Origin: Kangiella koreensis DSM 16069
GTDB taxonomy: Bacteria > Pseudomonadota > Gammaproteobacteria > Enterobacterales > Kangiellaceae
Reading direction: 5' to 3'
Length of the DNA: 64,000 nucleotides
Assembly (NCBI RefSeq): GCF_000024085.1
Contig: NC_013166.1
Location: 496,001-560,000, forward strand
Shown piece after piece: positions 37,921 through 46,373 of the stretch; the first letter of the stretch is position 1, and every line of letters starts with the position of its first letter. The notes beneath the pieces are model-generated. The model did not search any database. It was not told the DNA's origin and worked only from the letters and a program-made list of their open reading frames with translations. The position numbers were made by a program, and so were the translations under genes.

Positions 37921-39093
37921 ATGTTTCTTACTAGCAATGGCAGAATTGCGAGTCTCGATTTAATGCGTGGCGTGGTCATATTGATGATACTGATCATTAA
38001 TATTAATTATTTTTCCACTCCAAGTTTATTGCGCTATAACCCATTGGCATTTGCAGAGTTTTCTAGCATCGACAAATGGGTCTGGTTTTTTGAGTATGCA
38101 TTTGTAAAACAGCGTTTCATGACTATGCTGGCGATTTTGTACGGTGCTGGTATTGTTTTGTTTACCAATAAGTACCTTAAGCAAGGTGTTTCACCAACTA
38201 AGCCATTTATTTTACGCTCACTGTTGTTGATTATATTTGGTTTGATGCATGCCTATTTGATCTGGGATGGCGATATTTTAGTGGCCTACGCTGTCTGTGG
38301 ACTCATCGTATATTGGCTACGTAATCTTAAACCGATTTTATTGATCAGCATTGGTTTCATTTTAGCATTTGGTGCTACCGCTCCCGACATGTATGCGTCA
38401 GTACTGGCAATTTTCAACCCGCCAGAGACAAGTCCTTATTGGTTTGCAGACACCGAAGCTCAACAACAAATGCTAACAGCTTATCAAGGCTCATGGTGGC
38501 AATTAACACCAGGCCGGATTGAAGCAGCATTTGATCGTCAAACCTGGGACTTTTTATATTTTACCCTGTGGCGCTGTTCCGGATTAATGATGATCGGTAT
38601 GGGCTTGATTAAGACTGGCTTCTTTAGTGGGGAACGCAACCATAAGGCGATTATGGGGTGGTGCTTGCTGATAGGTATTCCGGTGTCAGCGGCAACCGCA
38701 TGGTTCTATATTGAATCAGGCTTTTCATATCAATTCTTTATGAGCTATTTATCCATTAGCTTTTATATTGGCAGTCTTGTTCTAGCAATCGGCTATTTGT
38801 GTTTGTTTATCGTTTGGTCACAATCCAATCTGGCGAGAAGTTTGCAAGATTTGATGGCACAAGTGGGGCGCATGGCTTTCACTCTGTACATTATGCAAAG
38901 CATTATTTGCAGTTTTATTTTTTATGGTTATGGATTAGATATGTATGGCAAAGTATCACGAAGCGAACTGGCTTTAGTGACAGTAGCAATCTGGGCTGTG
39001 CAGATACTGTTTGTTAAATTATGGTTCAGTTACTTTAAGCAAGGTCCGCTAGAAGCGTTATGGCGGAAAGGCTACAGCTGGGGGCAACGTTAA
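37921..39093 (+). CDS. DUF418 family membrane protein
   Basis: 390 residues with roughly ten membrane helices. The N-terminal RIASLDLMRGVVILMILIIN is the DUF418/HGSNAT-like start (SLDxxRG), and the C-terminal DUF418 block includes GRMAFTLYIMQSIICSF and LWFSYFKQGPLEALWRKG. These proteins, related to acyltransferase-3-like membrane proteins, are of unknown function in bacteria. AGAAGGAATC upstream is the ribosome site. It overlaps the next gene by one base (TAATG). Confidence 0.87.
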   Translation: MFLTSNGRIASLDLMRGVVILMILIININYFSTPSLLRYNPLAFAEFSSIDKWVWFFEYAFVKQRFMTMLAILYGAGIVLFTNKYLKQGVSPTKPFILRSLLLIIFGLMHAYLIWDGDILVAYAVCGLIVYWLRNLKPILLISIGFILAFGATAPDMYASVLAIFNPPETSPYWFADTEAQQQMLTAYQGSWWQLTPGRIEAAFDRQTWDFLYFTLWRCSGLMMIGMGLIKTGFFSGERNHKAIMGWCLLIGIPVSAATAWFYIESGFSYQFFMSYLSISFYIGSLVLAIGYLCLFIVWSQSNLARSLQDLMAQVGRMAFTLYIMQSIICSFIFYGYGLDMYGKVSRSELALVTVAIWAVQILFVKLWFSYFKQGPLEALWRKGYSWGQR

Positions 39094-39314
39094 TGAGTAA
39101 AGATTTACCTAAAGGAACTTACAAACATTACAAAGGCAAACTGTATGAAGTGTTGGACGTGGCGCGTCACTCAGAGACACTGGCATATTTCGTGGTTTAC
39201 AAAACTTTGTATGGTGATTTCGATACCTGGATTCGGCCTCTTGAAATGTTTACCGAGTCGATTGAAGTTGATGGTGTGAAGGTTAAGCGTTTTCAGTCAG
39301 TTGAAGAAAAATAA
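39093..39314 (+). CDS. DUF1653 family small protein
   Basis: 73 residues from the ATG that shares one base with the DUF418 stop (TAATG). The signature PKGTYKHYKGKLYEVLDVARHSETL, then VVYKTLYGDFDTWIRPLEMF, is the DUF1653 pattern. It is a small cytoplasmic beta-barrel-like protein of unknown function. Translational coupling to the upstream gene is expected. The longer frame from 39060 is rejected because the coupled ATG gives the family N-terminus. Confidence 0.85.
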   Translation: MSKDLPKGTYKHYKGKLYEVLDVARHSETLAYFVVYKTLYGDFDTWIRPLEMFTESIEVDGVKVKRFQSVEEK

Positions 39315-39324
39315 CAGCTCAGCA

Positions 39325-40128
39325 TCAACCCCAAATAAAGCAACTCGCTTTTTTGCCCATCACTTCAAAGCTGAGTCGCTTGTGCGCTGGTTTCTGCGCT
39401 AGGCCATAACAAATGTGCAGTGGTATCAAATGCTCTTCGCGAGGATGGCAATAAAGTGCGCCTGGTGCATTTTGCCATTCCATCAAACGTTCAGCGCGTT
39501 CAAACTCATGCAGCGAAGCGCTCAAACAAGTTTCGGTCAGCCATTCATCAAAAGACTCATTAAGCAGTCGTGACTGTTGATCCGAAGCACCAAAAAAAGC
39601 TTTTAAATTATGAAATGAAAAACCTGAGCCAATGATCAATATATTGTCAGACAAAAGGGGCCTGAGTGCGCGTCCTAATTTTATGTGTTCCTCAGGATTC
39701 AGCCCATTAAGCAATGACACTTGTACGGTTGGGATATCCGCTTGGGGATACATAATCTTGAGGGGAACAAAAACCCCATGATCTAAACCACGATTATCTT
39801 CCATGTGGCATGATATTTTTTTGTGGGCCAGCAGCGATTGAATTTTGCTGGCTAGTTCTGGGCTGCCAGTTATAGGATACTGAATATGGTAGGACTCTTC
39901 CGGGAACCCATAATAGTCGTAATAAAGTGAAGGCTTTTGGCTTGATGTAATGCTAACTTCTGATGCTTCCCAGTGGGCACTGAAAACAATTATTGCTTCA
40001 GGCTTGGGTAACTCTTTGGCTAAGGATTGTAAGCTCGTAACCATTTCTTGATGGGCAGCATCGCCCAACAGCGGTAAAGGGCCACCGCCATGAGAAAGAA
40101 ATGCAATTGTCGCTTTTTGCTCAGCCAT
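39325..40128 (-). CDS. ygiD: Extradiol dioxygenase family protein, YgiD/DODA type
   Basis: 267 residues from the ATG at 40128; an in-frame TTG lies at 40146. LigB-like class III extradiol dioxygenase fold: FLSHGGGPLPLLGD (His ligand), VFSAHWEASEVSITSS (His), DNRGLDHGVFVPLKIMYPQA (His and general base) and ILIIGSGFSFHNL. E. coli YgiD is a 4,5-DOPA extradiol dioxygenase in vitro; the physiological substrate is unknown. It converges with the DUF1653 gene, 10 bases apart. Confidence 0.85.
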   Translation of the reverse strand: MAEQKATIAFLSHGGGPLPLLGDAAHQEMVTSLQSLAKELPKPEAIIVFSAHWEASEVSITSSQKPSLYYDYYGFPEESYHIQYPITGSPELASKIQSLLAHKKISCHMEDNRGLDHGVFVPLKIMYPQADIPTVQVSLLNGLNPEEHIKLGRALRPLLSDNILIIGSGFSFHNLKAFFGASDQQSRLLNESFDEWLTETCLSASLHEFERAERLMEWQNAPGALYCHPREEHLIPLHICYGLAQKPAHKRLSFEVMGKKASCFIWG

Positions 40129-40230
40129 GTTAAATCCGCTAATCAACTTACAATGTATGTTAAGTCCATGGTATCTGACAAACAGGAGTTGGGACTATAA
40201 CCCAATGCACATAGTCACTGTGCGCTAATG

Positions 40231-40899
40231 TTATAACTGAAGATATTTGTGAATGAGTTGTGACATAGTTTCAGGTTGTGTTTGCAGAAGCATATGGGTT
40301 GCTTCGACCACTTCAACTTGTAGGCTACTGCAGAGCTCTTCAAATGCTTTGAGGTTATACGCACTAACCAGGTTATCCATGGTGCCCTGTACATAGACAC
40401 AAGGCACATCGATAAGCTGAGTGGGTTTTTGATGAGTCGCGATAGTTTTAAGACGTTTTTTCAGGTTTGGAAAGTCGACTGATGCAACCGCTTTGTGAAA
40501 TAGCGCAATTAATTCGGGTGATGACCAGCGATTAAATAGAATACGCGAAAGTAGTTTGTCAGGAATAACATTCAACAGACGAACTGGAAGAAAGCGGCCA
40601 ATCTTGCCTATGAAACTAGGCGGCTGCAGGAAGCAACCAAAGAAAAAGATTTGCTTGATACGAATCTTATTACGCTTTGCCAACTCATAAGCAAGTAAGC
40701 CTGAATAAGACTCAACAATCAGAATAATCTCCTCATCACCGACGGCCTGCTCAATAATCGAAACCTGATTCAAAATACTTTGATCAGAATCCTCGGTCAG
40801 TGGCATCACCTCGACCGGAACATCAGCTTTAAAAGTATTAACAAAAGGCTCAAATAAAATGCCCGTGCCATCAACACCGGGTAACAGAATGATTTTCAT
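40231..40899 (-). CDS. Alpha/beta hydrolase
   Basis: 222 residues. The start KIILLPGVDGTGILFEPF gives the oxyanion turn PGVDGTG. The nucleophile elbow is VESYSG (a variant of GxSxG with Glu at the first Gly), the catalytic Asp lies in QGTMDNLVS and His in EATHMLL. Last gene of a four-gene operon; its start overlaps the upstream stop by 4 bases (ATGA). The substrate is unknown. A close fit is the thioesterase-like alpha/beta hydrolases with PGxDGTG. Confidence 0.82.
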   Translation of the reverse strand: MKIILLPGVDGTGILFEPFVNTFKADVPVEVMPLTEDSDQSILNQVSIIEQAVGDEEIILIVESYSGLLAYELAKRNKIRIKQIFFFGCFLQPPSFIGKIGRFLPVRLLNVIPDKLLSRILFNRWSSPELIALFHKAVASVDFPNLKKRLKTIATHQKPTQLIDVPCVYVQGTMDNLVSAYNLKAFEELCSSLQVEVVEATHMLLQTQPETMSQLIHKYLQL

Positions 40900-41300
40900 A
40901 GCGCTCTCTCAGTGGAAGAATCGTCGGTCATGTAGTGAAGAATGAAGATTAGCATAATTATGGGGAGATTTTTGCTAAGCGGCCCAAAAGGATGTAGCCA
41001 ATAGGAGGGCTCTATCATAGTCAATAGGATGGTATAACTTGTTATAACTATTATTTGTACGACATAGCATAGCTTCATCTTTGTATTATTAAGTATCCAG
41101 AGTCCTAAGCCAATATCTAAAATGGCACCACTGTAAATTAAAGTGAGAGTAATTGAGTCATTAAAGCCAAAATTAATCAGGAGTTCATGACCTGTTTGAT
41201 AATCAAAGTATACAGAAGTTAAGCCTGTAAATATCCAAAGAAAGGCTAGCGAGTAACGCGCTAAAGCAAGCAATGTATGGATCTTCATCTGCTTAGTCAT
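40896..41300 (-). CDS. DoxX-like membrane protein
   Basis: 134 residues, four predicted membrane helices. LARYSLAFLWIFTGLTSVYF, then LIYSGAILDIGLGLWIL fit the DoxX-like family (PF13781 type). The ATG overlaps the DUF2269 stop by four bases. Family members are small quinone- or electron-carrier-associated membrane proteins, with no defined role here. It belongs to the operon with the saccharopine-dehydrogenase-like gene. Confidence 0.75.
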   Translation of the reverse strand: MTKQMKIHTLLALARYSLAFLWIFTGLTSVYFDYQTGHELLINFGFNDSITLTLIYSGAILDIGLGLWILNNTKMKLCYVVQIIVITSYTILLTMIEPSYWLHPFGPLSKNLPIIMLIFILHYMTDDSSTERAL

Positions 41301-41770
41301 ACGATAGGGAAAGGCTTAAAGACCATAATAAAAAGTAACCCTATAATAGCAAGGAATGCTGGAATACCAAGACTGATCCACCACACCATATATCGGTTAA
41401 ACTTGTCGGTAAGCTTGCCTTGGGATAATGAAAGCTTAGCTTGCGAAAATAGTAGATATTGAATACGGATTACTGGAACCCAACAAGCTCCGATAAAAAT
41501 AAACAAGCCAACAACCCAATAGAACCAGAGCGATGTGTAAGAGTAATTAAGTTTTTCCATCAACAGTAAACCAGTCACAAACTGAATTATTACTGCAGGA
41601 AAGGTAAAAATCCAATCTCCCAGAATAACATTTCTGGCTGTGACAGAAATTGCCTGCATGTTTTTGGAGCGGTAGGCCATGAACATAAAAAATGCAATAC
41701 CAGCACCAGTACCCATGACCATTATGGCTGATAAAATATGCAGCAGTTTCAAAAGAAGGTAGCTATCCAA
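41297..41770 (-). CDS. DUF2269 family membrane protein
   Basis: 157 residues if translation starts at TTG 41770, which has GGGAG upstream by about 7 bases and overlaps the upstream stop (ATTGGATAG). A longer frame reaching 41824 would extend into the previous gene. Four membrane helices: LLKLLHILSAIMVMGTGAGIAF, ILGDWIFTFPAVIIQFVTGLLL, FYWVVGLFIFIGACWVP and LGIPAFLAIIGLLFIMV. The conserved His in LLKLLHILSA is typical of DUF2269. The function is unknown. Confidence 0.8.
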   Translation of the reverse strand: MDSYLLLKLLHILSAIMVMGTGAGIAFFMFMAYRSKNMQAISVTARNVILGDWIFTFPAVIIQFVTGLLLMEKLNYSYTSLWFYWVVGLFIFIGACWVPVIRIQYLLFSQAKLSLSQGKLTDKFNRYMVWWISLGIPAFLAIIGLLFIMVFKPFPIV

Positions 41771-42884
41771 TAGTGTGCTCCCGGATTTGAAGATCCAATT
41801 GTGTTGCATAGGGCAAAAACTCATCCAAAGTATAAAGCCCCAGGCAAGGCATGGCGCCTCGCAGATCTATCTTATTGTTTATCAATTTTTTGGCAATGAT
41901 TATAGCGGACAGAGTGGGGATGTAAGGGCCAATACCTTTGTCCGCAGTAAGGATCCACTTGATTGTCTTATGTTTGAGTCGTAGATCCTTTCCTTCAATA
42001 ACGACTCGCATATAACCACGATCAGTACCAAGTACTTTCAATAGATTGCTTGCTTTCATTATGGGCTTAGTCAGAGGCGCCCAGTTCTTAACAATGTTCT
42101 TTTTCGCAAGCCAGGCCATAAATACCATGGTTTGGTGTAACAGGTTTAGCTCAAGACCAGCTTGAAACTTCACTGTGTTGGTTACTGAATATCTGTCTGG
42201 GAATAGTTCTAAATCTGGCACATCCACGTTCGCCAGTGGGCGACTATCATTGTCATCATCAAAGTTGATCTTGCGTGAATCCATCCAACCATATCCGTTT
42301 ACCCAGTTGCCACCTTTAAAGATCGGAAAAGGGTGGCCTGTATAGGAAAGAATGCCGCGAATGGTGGCTTCGCCTCTTTCGGCTTTATTGCCCGGTGCAA
42401 TGGCAATATCAATAGTATCGATTTCTGAAAAACCGGAATAATAATGGTCAAGAATAACGGATGATAAACCAGGCACAGAACTAGCACCACTTACAACTAA
42501 GACATGCTTTTTATTGGCCTTAGTATCAAGCTGTTTAATATCACAAACAAATCGTCGGTCATCAGCCAAATCGATGTAATGCGCCCCGATATCAATACAG
42601 ACTTCGGGTACATGGTAATCTTGTCCTTGAAACGGCCCGCTGGTATGAATGACTAGGAAAGGGTTTAATGCTTGAAGTTGTGCCTGGAAATTATTAGCAG
42701 TTATATCAATGGGTAAAGGCAATAACTCTGCTTTTGACTGGCTCGAAAGCTTGTTTATAAGGTGGTTGGCTTTTTGTGCATCCCGTCCAGCAACGTAAAT
42801 TACAGCATCAGTTAGTTGAGTAAGTTCCTCAACGATGCGCTTGCCAAAATTACCATAGCCACCAAGAACAACAATTGTCTTCAT
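41763..42884 (-). CDS. Saccharopine dehydrogenase-like NAD(P)-binding protein
   Basis: 373 residues. N-terminal Rossmann fold with VVLGGYGNFGKRIVEEL and VYVAGRDAQKAN, then DLADDRRFVCDI and VVSGASSVPGLSSVILDHY. The C-terminal domain (about 130-340) is the saccharopine dehydrogenase-like catalytic part (RGEATIRGILSYTGHPFP). This is the group of uncharacterised SDR-like reductases, not lysine-pathway saccharopine dehydrogenase. It heads a four-gene coupled operon with DUF2269, DoxX-like and hydrolase genes. The membrane partners suggest a lipid or quinone substrate, but this is only an inference. Confidence 0.82.
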   Translation of the reverse strand: MKTIVVLGGYGNFGKRIVEELTQLTDAVIYVAGRDAQKANHLINKLSSQSKAELLPLPIDITANNFQAQLQALNPFLVIHTSGPFQGQDYHVPEVCIDIGAHYIDLADDRRFVCDIKQLDTKANKKHVLVVSGASSVPGLSSVILDHYYSGFSEIDTIDIAIAPGNKAERGEATIRGILSYTGHPFPIFKGGNWVNGYGWMDSRKINFDDDNDSRPLANVDVPDLELFPDRYSVTNTVKFQAGLELNLLHQTMVFMAWLAKKNIVKNWAPLTKPIMKASNLLKVLGTDRGYMRVVIEGKDLRLKHKTIKWILTADKGIGPYIPTLSAIIIAKKLINNKIDLRGAMPCLGLYTLDEFLPYATQLDLQIREHTIG

Positions 42885-42960
42885 TAGAAATCATAAGCAT
42901 TAATTTTATAAAATCATCCTACACTAACTGATGCTTAAATATAAATCAGAAAGCGCGGAA

Positions 42961-43530
42961 TTAATCCGCGCGGCTCATAAATTTCTTTTCTTCGACGTTG
43001 ATTTTAACTTTTTCACCATTGGCAATGTATTCTGGAACCTGAATGGTTAAGCCAGTTGCGAAAGTTGCTGGTTTTGTACGAGCTGTGGCTGAAGCACCTT
43101 TGATCGAAGGATCAGTTTGCTCAATGACCATTTCAACCGATTGTGGTAGCTCAAGGCCAATCACTTTGTCGTTGACTAAAACGACGCGCAAATCTTCGAT
43201 ACCTTCCGTGATGAACAACAACTCATCTTCGATGTCTTCTTTGTTGAAGGTGTACTGGCTGTAATCTTCACTGTCCATGAAAATAACGCTGTCGCCTTCA
43301 GTGTACGAGAAAGTTGCTGGACGTTTGGTTAAATCAACGGTGGTGATCTGGTCATCACCTTTGAAACGTTCTTCGACTTTCAGGCCAGTCTGAACATCGG
43401 TGAAACGCATTTTATACAAGGTTGCGGCACCGCGCGCGCTGGGGCTGCTGACTTCAATGTTCTTTACTACTAACAACTTGCCATTGTATTCAACGGCCAT
43501 ATTGCGTTTTACATCACTTGCTTTTGCCAT
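42961..43530 (-). CDS. yeiP: Elongation factor P-like protein EfpL (YeiP)
   Basis: 189 residues with three EF-P beta-barrel domains. YeiP rather than EF-P is shown by [24 protein letters not shown]: the loop tip carries Arg (SARGAATL) where EF-P has a modifiable Lys. [20 protein letters not shown] and the C-terminal [14 protein letters not shown] match YeiP. It relieves ribosome stalling at some polyproline and related motifs. Canonical efp with its lysyl modification genes is not in this window. Confidence 0.93.
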   Translation of the reverse strand: MAKASDVKRNMAVEYNGKLLVVKNIEVSSPSARGAATLYKMRFTDVQTGLKVEERFKGDDQITTVDLTKRPATFSYTEGDSVIFMDSEDYSQYTFNKEDIEDELLFITEGIEDLRVVLVNDKVIGLELPQSVEMVIEQTDPSIKGASATARTKPATFATGLTIQVPEYIANGEKVKINVEEKKFMSRAD

Positions 43531-43643
43531 GATTCAATCTCAATGAATAGAGGTTAAAAATTGGGCATATTGTATGAGGATGACAGGGTATTGGGAATAG
43601 GGGAGTACAAATAAATGAGGGTGGTAGGTATTACGCAAGGTAG

Positions 43644-43665
43644 GGGCGACCCAGTGTGGTCGCCC
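43644..43665. repeat. GC-rich inverted repeat
   Basis: GGGCGACC (43644-43651), loop CAGTGT, GGTCGCCC (43658-43665): a perfect 8-bp stem between efpL and the S10 peptidase gene. It has no T-run on either side, so it is not a standard intrinsic terminator. It could end S10 peptidase transcription or be REP-like. Confidence 0.6.
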
Positions 43666-43691
43666 GATTGCATTACAAGGACAAGAATGTC

Positions 43692-45185
43692 TTACAGCGA
43701 CTTCTTGAAGAACTCGGTTAAATCTTTCTTCAATTTAATCAGGTCATGCTCGCGGATATACATCATGTGGCCTGATTCGTAGTAACTCATATGAACATTG
43801 TCTTTTAACTGTTTTGGCAAGCCCATGTGCGAAAAAGTGTATTCGGTGGCGAAGAAGGGCGTTGCGAAGTCATAATAACCATTGCCGACATAAACCTGCA
43901 TATCTGGGTTGCGTAGCATCGCTGCAGTCAGCTTGTCGCTGATGTCGCGATTTTGGCGATAAAAATCTTCATAGTTCCAGCTTTTTACGCCGCCGCCTAA
44001 AATGTAGTAGGGCAAGTCAGACTTATAATTCAGCTCAGTAGAAAGGTAGGTCATCAGGTTTTCGGTGTAGGTGCCGTGAATCGCCATATAGCTTGGGTCG
44101 CGATAGCCCTGTTTATTCAATGCATCCAGTTCTGGCGTGGTAAAACGACTATCCAGGCGACCAATGGTTTCACCTTCTTTGCGTTTGATGTTGTGCACAA
44201 AGTCATTCAGCGAAATGCGCAAATCTTTCTCCATCACCAAATCAACTGATAGACCGGTCAACTCTGCTACTCGTTCAGCGATGGCGCGTTTTTTACGAGG
44301 TTCAAGATTATCGCCCTGCAGCAAAGCCAGTGCGTATTCGTTTAAAGCAAACTCTTTGGCCTGTGCAATGGCATTTTGCAAATTGTCAGCCAATGGTGCT
44401 TTCAGTTTTTTGTGATACCAGGCGGCGGCAGTGTAGCTAGGTAACATGGTGACGGGTGGCAGCAGATCCATCTGGTCATTAAAATCATCCAGTTGGAAAT
44501 TGAGGACGCTGGACACCAGCATAATACCGTTGAAGTATACACCGTGGTTCTGGCCCATGTGGTAAGCGATACCGGCTGAACGAGTGGTACCGTAGCTTTC
44601 GCCAATCAGAAACTTGGGCGAGCTCCAACGTTCGTTGCGAGTCATATACAGACGAATAAACTCAGAGACCGTAGAAATATCTTCCCACACACCGTGGAAG
44701 TCTTTATCAGTGCCTTTGTCATGCGCGCGACTGTAACCCGTGCCTACCGGATCGATAAACACGATATCCGTTAGATCCAGTAAGGAATATTCATTATCGA
44801 TCATGTCGAACGGCGGCTTTAATGGAAAACCTTCTTTATCCATCACCACACGTTTCGGCCCAAGCGTACCCATATGTAACCAGACCGAGGCTGAGCCAGG
44901 ACCACCATTGTAGGCAAAGGTAATCGGACGATTTTTCGCTTTTGCGCCTTTCTGGGTGTAAGCAGTGAAGAAGATTGAGCCGATGACTTCGTTTTTGTCG
45001 TTATAAACAAAAGAATTACCGGTCTCGGCCTTATAGTTGATGGTTTTACCGCCAACTTTGGTCGAATGCTCAGTAATAACGGTTTTCTCTTCAGGATACG
45101 GATTTGGTGCTTCTGACTTATCTTCAGCGGCAAATGCGCTAAAAGACAAGGACATACTCAATAACAGGACTGCAATTTTCATCAA
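43692..45185 (-). CDS. Secreted serine carboxypeptidase, S10 family
   Basis: 497 residues with a signal peptide (cleavage about residue 19, AFAAEDK). S10 motifs: substrate-binding FAYNGGPGSASVWLHMGTLGP, nucleophile in LIGESYGTTRSAG, Asp in VGNGYYDFATPF and catalytic His in MSYYESGHMMYI. These enzymes cleave C-terminal residues at acidic pH and are uncommon in bacteria outside some gammaproteobacteria and Xanthomonadales. It is monocistronic, and the periplasmic or extracellular location is inferred from the signal peptide. Confidence 0.92.
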   Translation of the reverse strand: MMKIAVLLLSMSLSFSAFAAEDKSEAPNPYPEEKTVITEHSTKVGGKTINYKAETGNSFVYNDKNEVIGSIFFTAYTQKGAKAKNRPITFAYNGGPGSASVWLHMGTLGPKRVVMDKEGFPLKPPFDMIDNEYSLLDLTDIVFIDPVGTGYSRAHDKGTDKDFHGVWEDISTVSEFIRLYMTRNERWSSPKFLIGESYGTTRSAGIAYHMGQNHGVYFNGIMLVSSVLNFQLDDFNDQMDLLPPVTMLPSYTAAAWYHKKLKAPLADNLQNAIAQAKEFALNEYALALLQGDNLEPRKKRAIAERVAELTGLSVDLVMEKDLRISLNDFVHNIKRKEGETIGRLDSRFTTPELDALNKQGYRDPSYMAIHGTYTENLMTYLSTELNYKSDLPYYILGGGVKSWNYEDFYRQNRDISDKLTAAMLRNPDMQVYVGNGYYDFATPFFATEYTFSHMGLPKQLKDNVHMSYYESGHMMYIREHDLIKLKKDLTEFFKKSL

Positions 45186-45387
45186 AACTCCCCCAATAAC
45201 AACACATGAAAAAAACTTAACTCAACAGCCTAGCAATATTAGTCAATTGAGCAAGCAGGGATTTGTAAGAAATGTTATCGAGAATAGTGTCTTGGTTGTA
45301 GGTTCCTGTCTTTTAATTACCCAACTGAAGCAATATACTCAGGTAAAATTTGATAACTTAGAACTCAAGAATATAAAAGGGAAAAAC

Positions 45388-45891
45388 ATGAAACCAATTC
45401 ATTACTTGGGGTTAGCGGTTCGACTTTTTGCGATTTGCTTGATGGTCTATGGGGTATTTAATCTTGCGGCATTTATAACTTCATTTTATTACTCCTCTGA
45501 GTTTGGTGGATTTTCTATGAGGTCATTACCGCTCTTGTTGGTGATTGTTGCGCTTCCAATGTTGATATCATTTCTTTTATGGTTTTTTCCTTTGACCGTT
45601 GCTTATAAGTTGTTGGGTAACGAAGAACGAGAGTTCGAGCCCATAAGCCCCATTAACCTTCTCTCAATTCTGATTGCATCAATTGGTTTGTTTTTCTTGT
45701 ATCTATCATTTATGGATAGTGTTTATTGGTTTACTTCTTATAATTTCCTTTCAACGATGTCGTCTACTTTTTCCTTTGGACCTGAACAAATGGCGCAAAT
45801 CATGTCAACGGGTGTTGAGCTAGTCTTTGCACTTATTCTAACTTTAAGGTGTAAGTCGATTGCAAAGTTAATAGCACGTATTGCTCGATAA
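45388..45891 (+). CDS. Hypothetical inner-membrane protein
   Basis: 167 residues from the ATG at 45388 with AAAGG upstream. The long open frame reaching back to 45037 is antisense to the peptidase gene and is not used. Four predicted membrane helices: YLGLAVRLFAICLMVYGVFN, SLPLLLVIVALPMLISFLLWF, INLLSILIASIGLFFLYL and IMSTGVELVFALILTL. No domain was recognised. Its isolated position and AT-rich composition resemble an accessory gene. Coding status is reasonable; the function is unknown. Confidence 0.65.
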   Translation: MKPIHYLGLAVRLFAICLMVYGVFNLAAFITSFYYSSEFGGFSMRSLPLLLVIVALPMLISFLLWFFPLTVAYKLLGNEEREFEPISPINLLSILIASIGLFFLYLSFMDSVYWFTSYNFLSTMSSTFSFGPEQMAQIMSTGVELVFALILTLRCKSIAKLIARIAR

Positions 45892-45919
45892 ACTTTCACT
45901 TCATTTAAAATTGAACATT

Positions 45920-45958
45920 CCGCTATTTTGAAAGCATTAACACGCTGCAAAACAGCGG
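45920..45958. repeat. Inverted repeat next to a Fur-like box
   Basis: CCGCTATTTTG (45920-45930) and CAAAACAGCGG (45948-45958) form an 11-bp stem with one mismatch on the plus strand; on the minus strand it is a G-U wobble. The 17-base loop and lack of a T-run make it doubtful as a terminator. Confidence 0.5.
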
Positions 45959-45961
45959 GAT

Positions 45962-45998
45962 GATAATCATTTTCATTACGTTTAATTATTTCTAGAAT
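45962..45998 (+). promoter_or_regulatory. Fur-like operator with overlapping promoter upstream of the cco operon
   Basis: GATAATCATTTTCATTACG (45962-45980) matches the 19-base Fur consensus GATAATGATAATCATTATC at about 14 positions. A plausible promoter has -35 TTTTCA (45970-45975) and -10 TAGAAT (45993-45998), so the box would cover the -35. No gene begins before ccoN at 46374. The remaining 45999-46274 holds a short inverted repeat GTAGAG/CTCTAC (46184-46207) and no credible gene. Confidence 0.6.
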
Positions 45999-46274
45999 AA
46001 GTAATCATTCTCGCTTCTAATCCTTAGTTATTCTCGTGTGAATAGTGGCTTGTAAAAATGCCAATCCAATACTTCTTATATTAGAATCTTATGTTATCCT
46101 GATTAGCGATGGTAATGACTCGACGCTAACGCTTAGGGATATGTCTTTATGAAAGAGTGACTTAAGGTTCATGTATGAATGCGGTAGAGAGGGAAGTTTG
46201 CCTCTACAGTTATCACTGATTAGTTATTACCTATCACTTCATATATGAATTAAATCAGGCCTTTATGGATTCGC

Positions 46275-46316
46275 TTGATCCAGATCAAGTATTCAATATC
46301 GGTCCTTCCTTATGAT
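46275..46316 (+). promoter_or_regulatory. Class II FNR-dependent promoter of the cco operon
   Basis: A perfect FNR box TTGAT-CCAG-ATCAA (46275-46288, centre 46281.5) and -10 TATGAT (46311-46316). A start near 46323 places the box at -41.5, the class II activation geometry. The transcript would lead into ccoN about 50 bases later. Confidence 0.92.
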
Positions 46317-46373
46317 CACACTGCTAAAACACCCTGAGTTTATGTAAGTCCTTGGTTTATAAGGAAGGTTATA

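Noticed and set aside
45037..45387. Long open frame upstream of the 45388 membrane protein
   Set aside because: It is in frame but antisense to the S10 peptidase start and has no ribosome site; the ATG at 45388 with AAAGG gives a normal membrane protein.
46180..46225. A 14-codon frame starting ATGAATGCGGTAGAG in the ccoN upstream region
   Set aside because: No ribosome site, no bias and no downstream attenuator; unlike the arg leader it has no regulatory partner.
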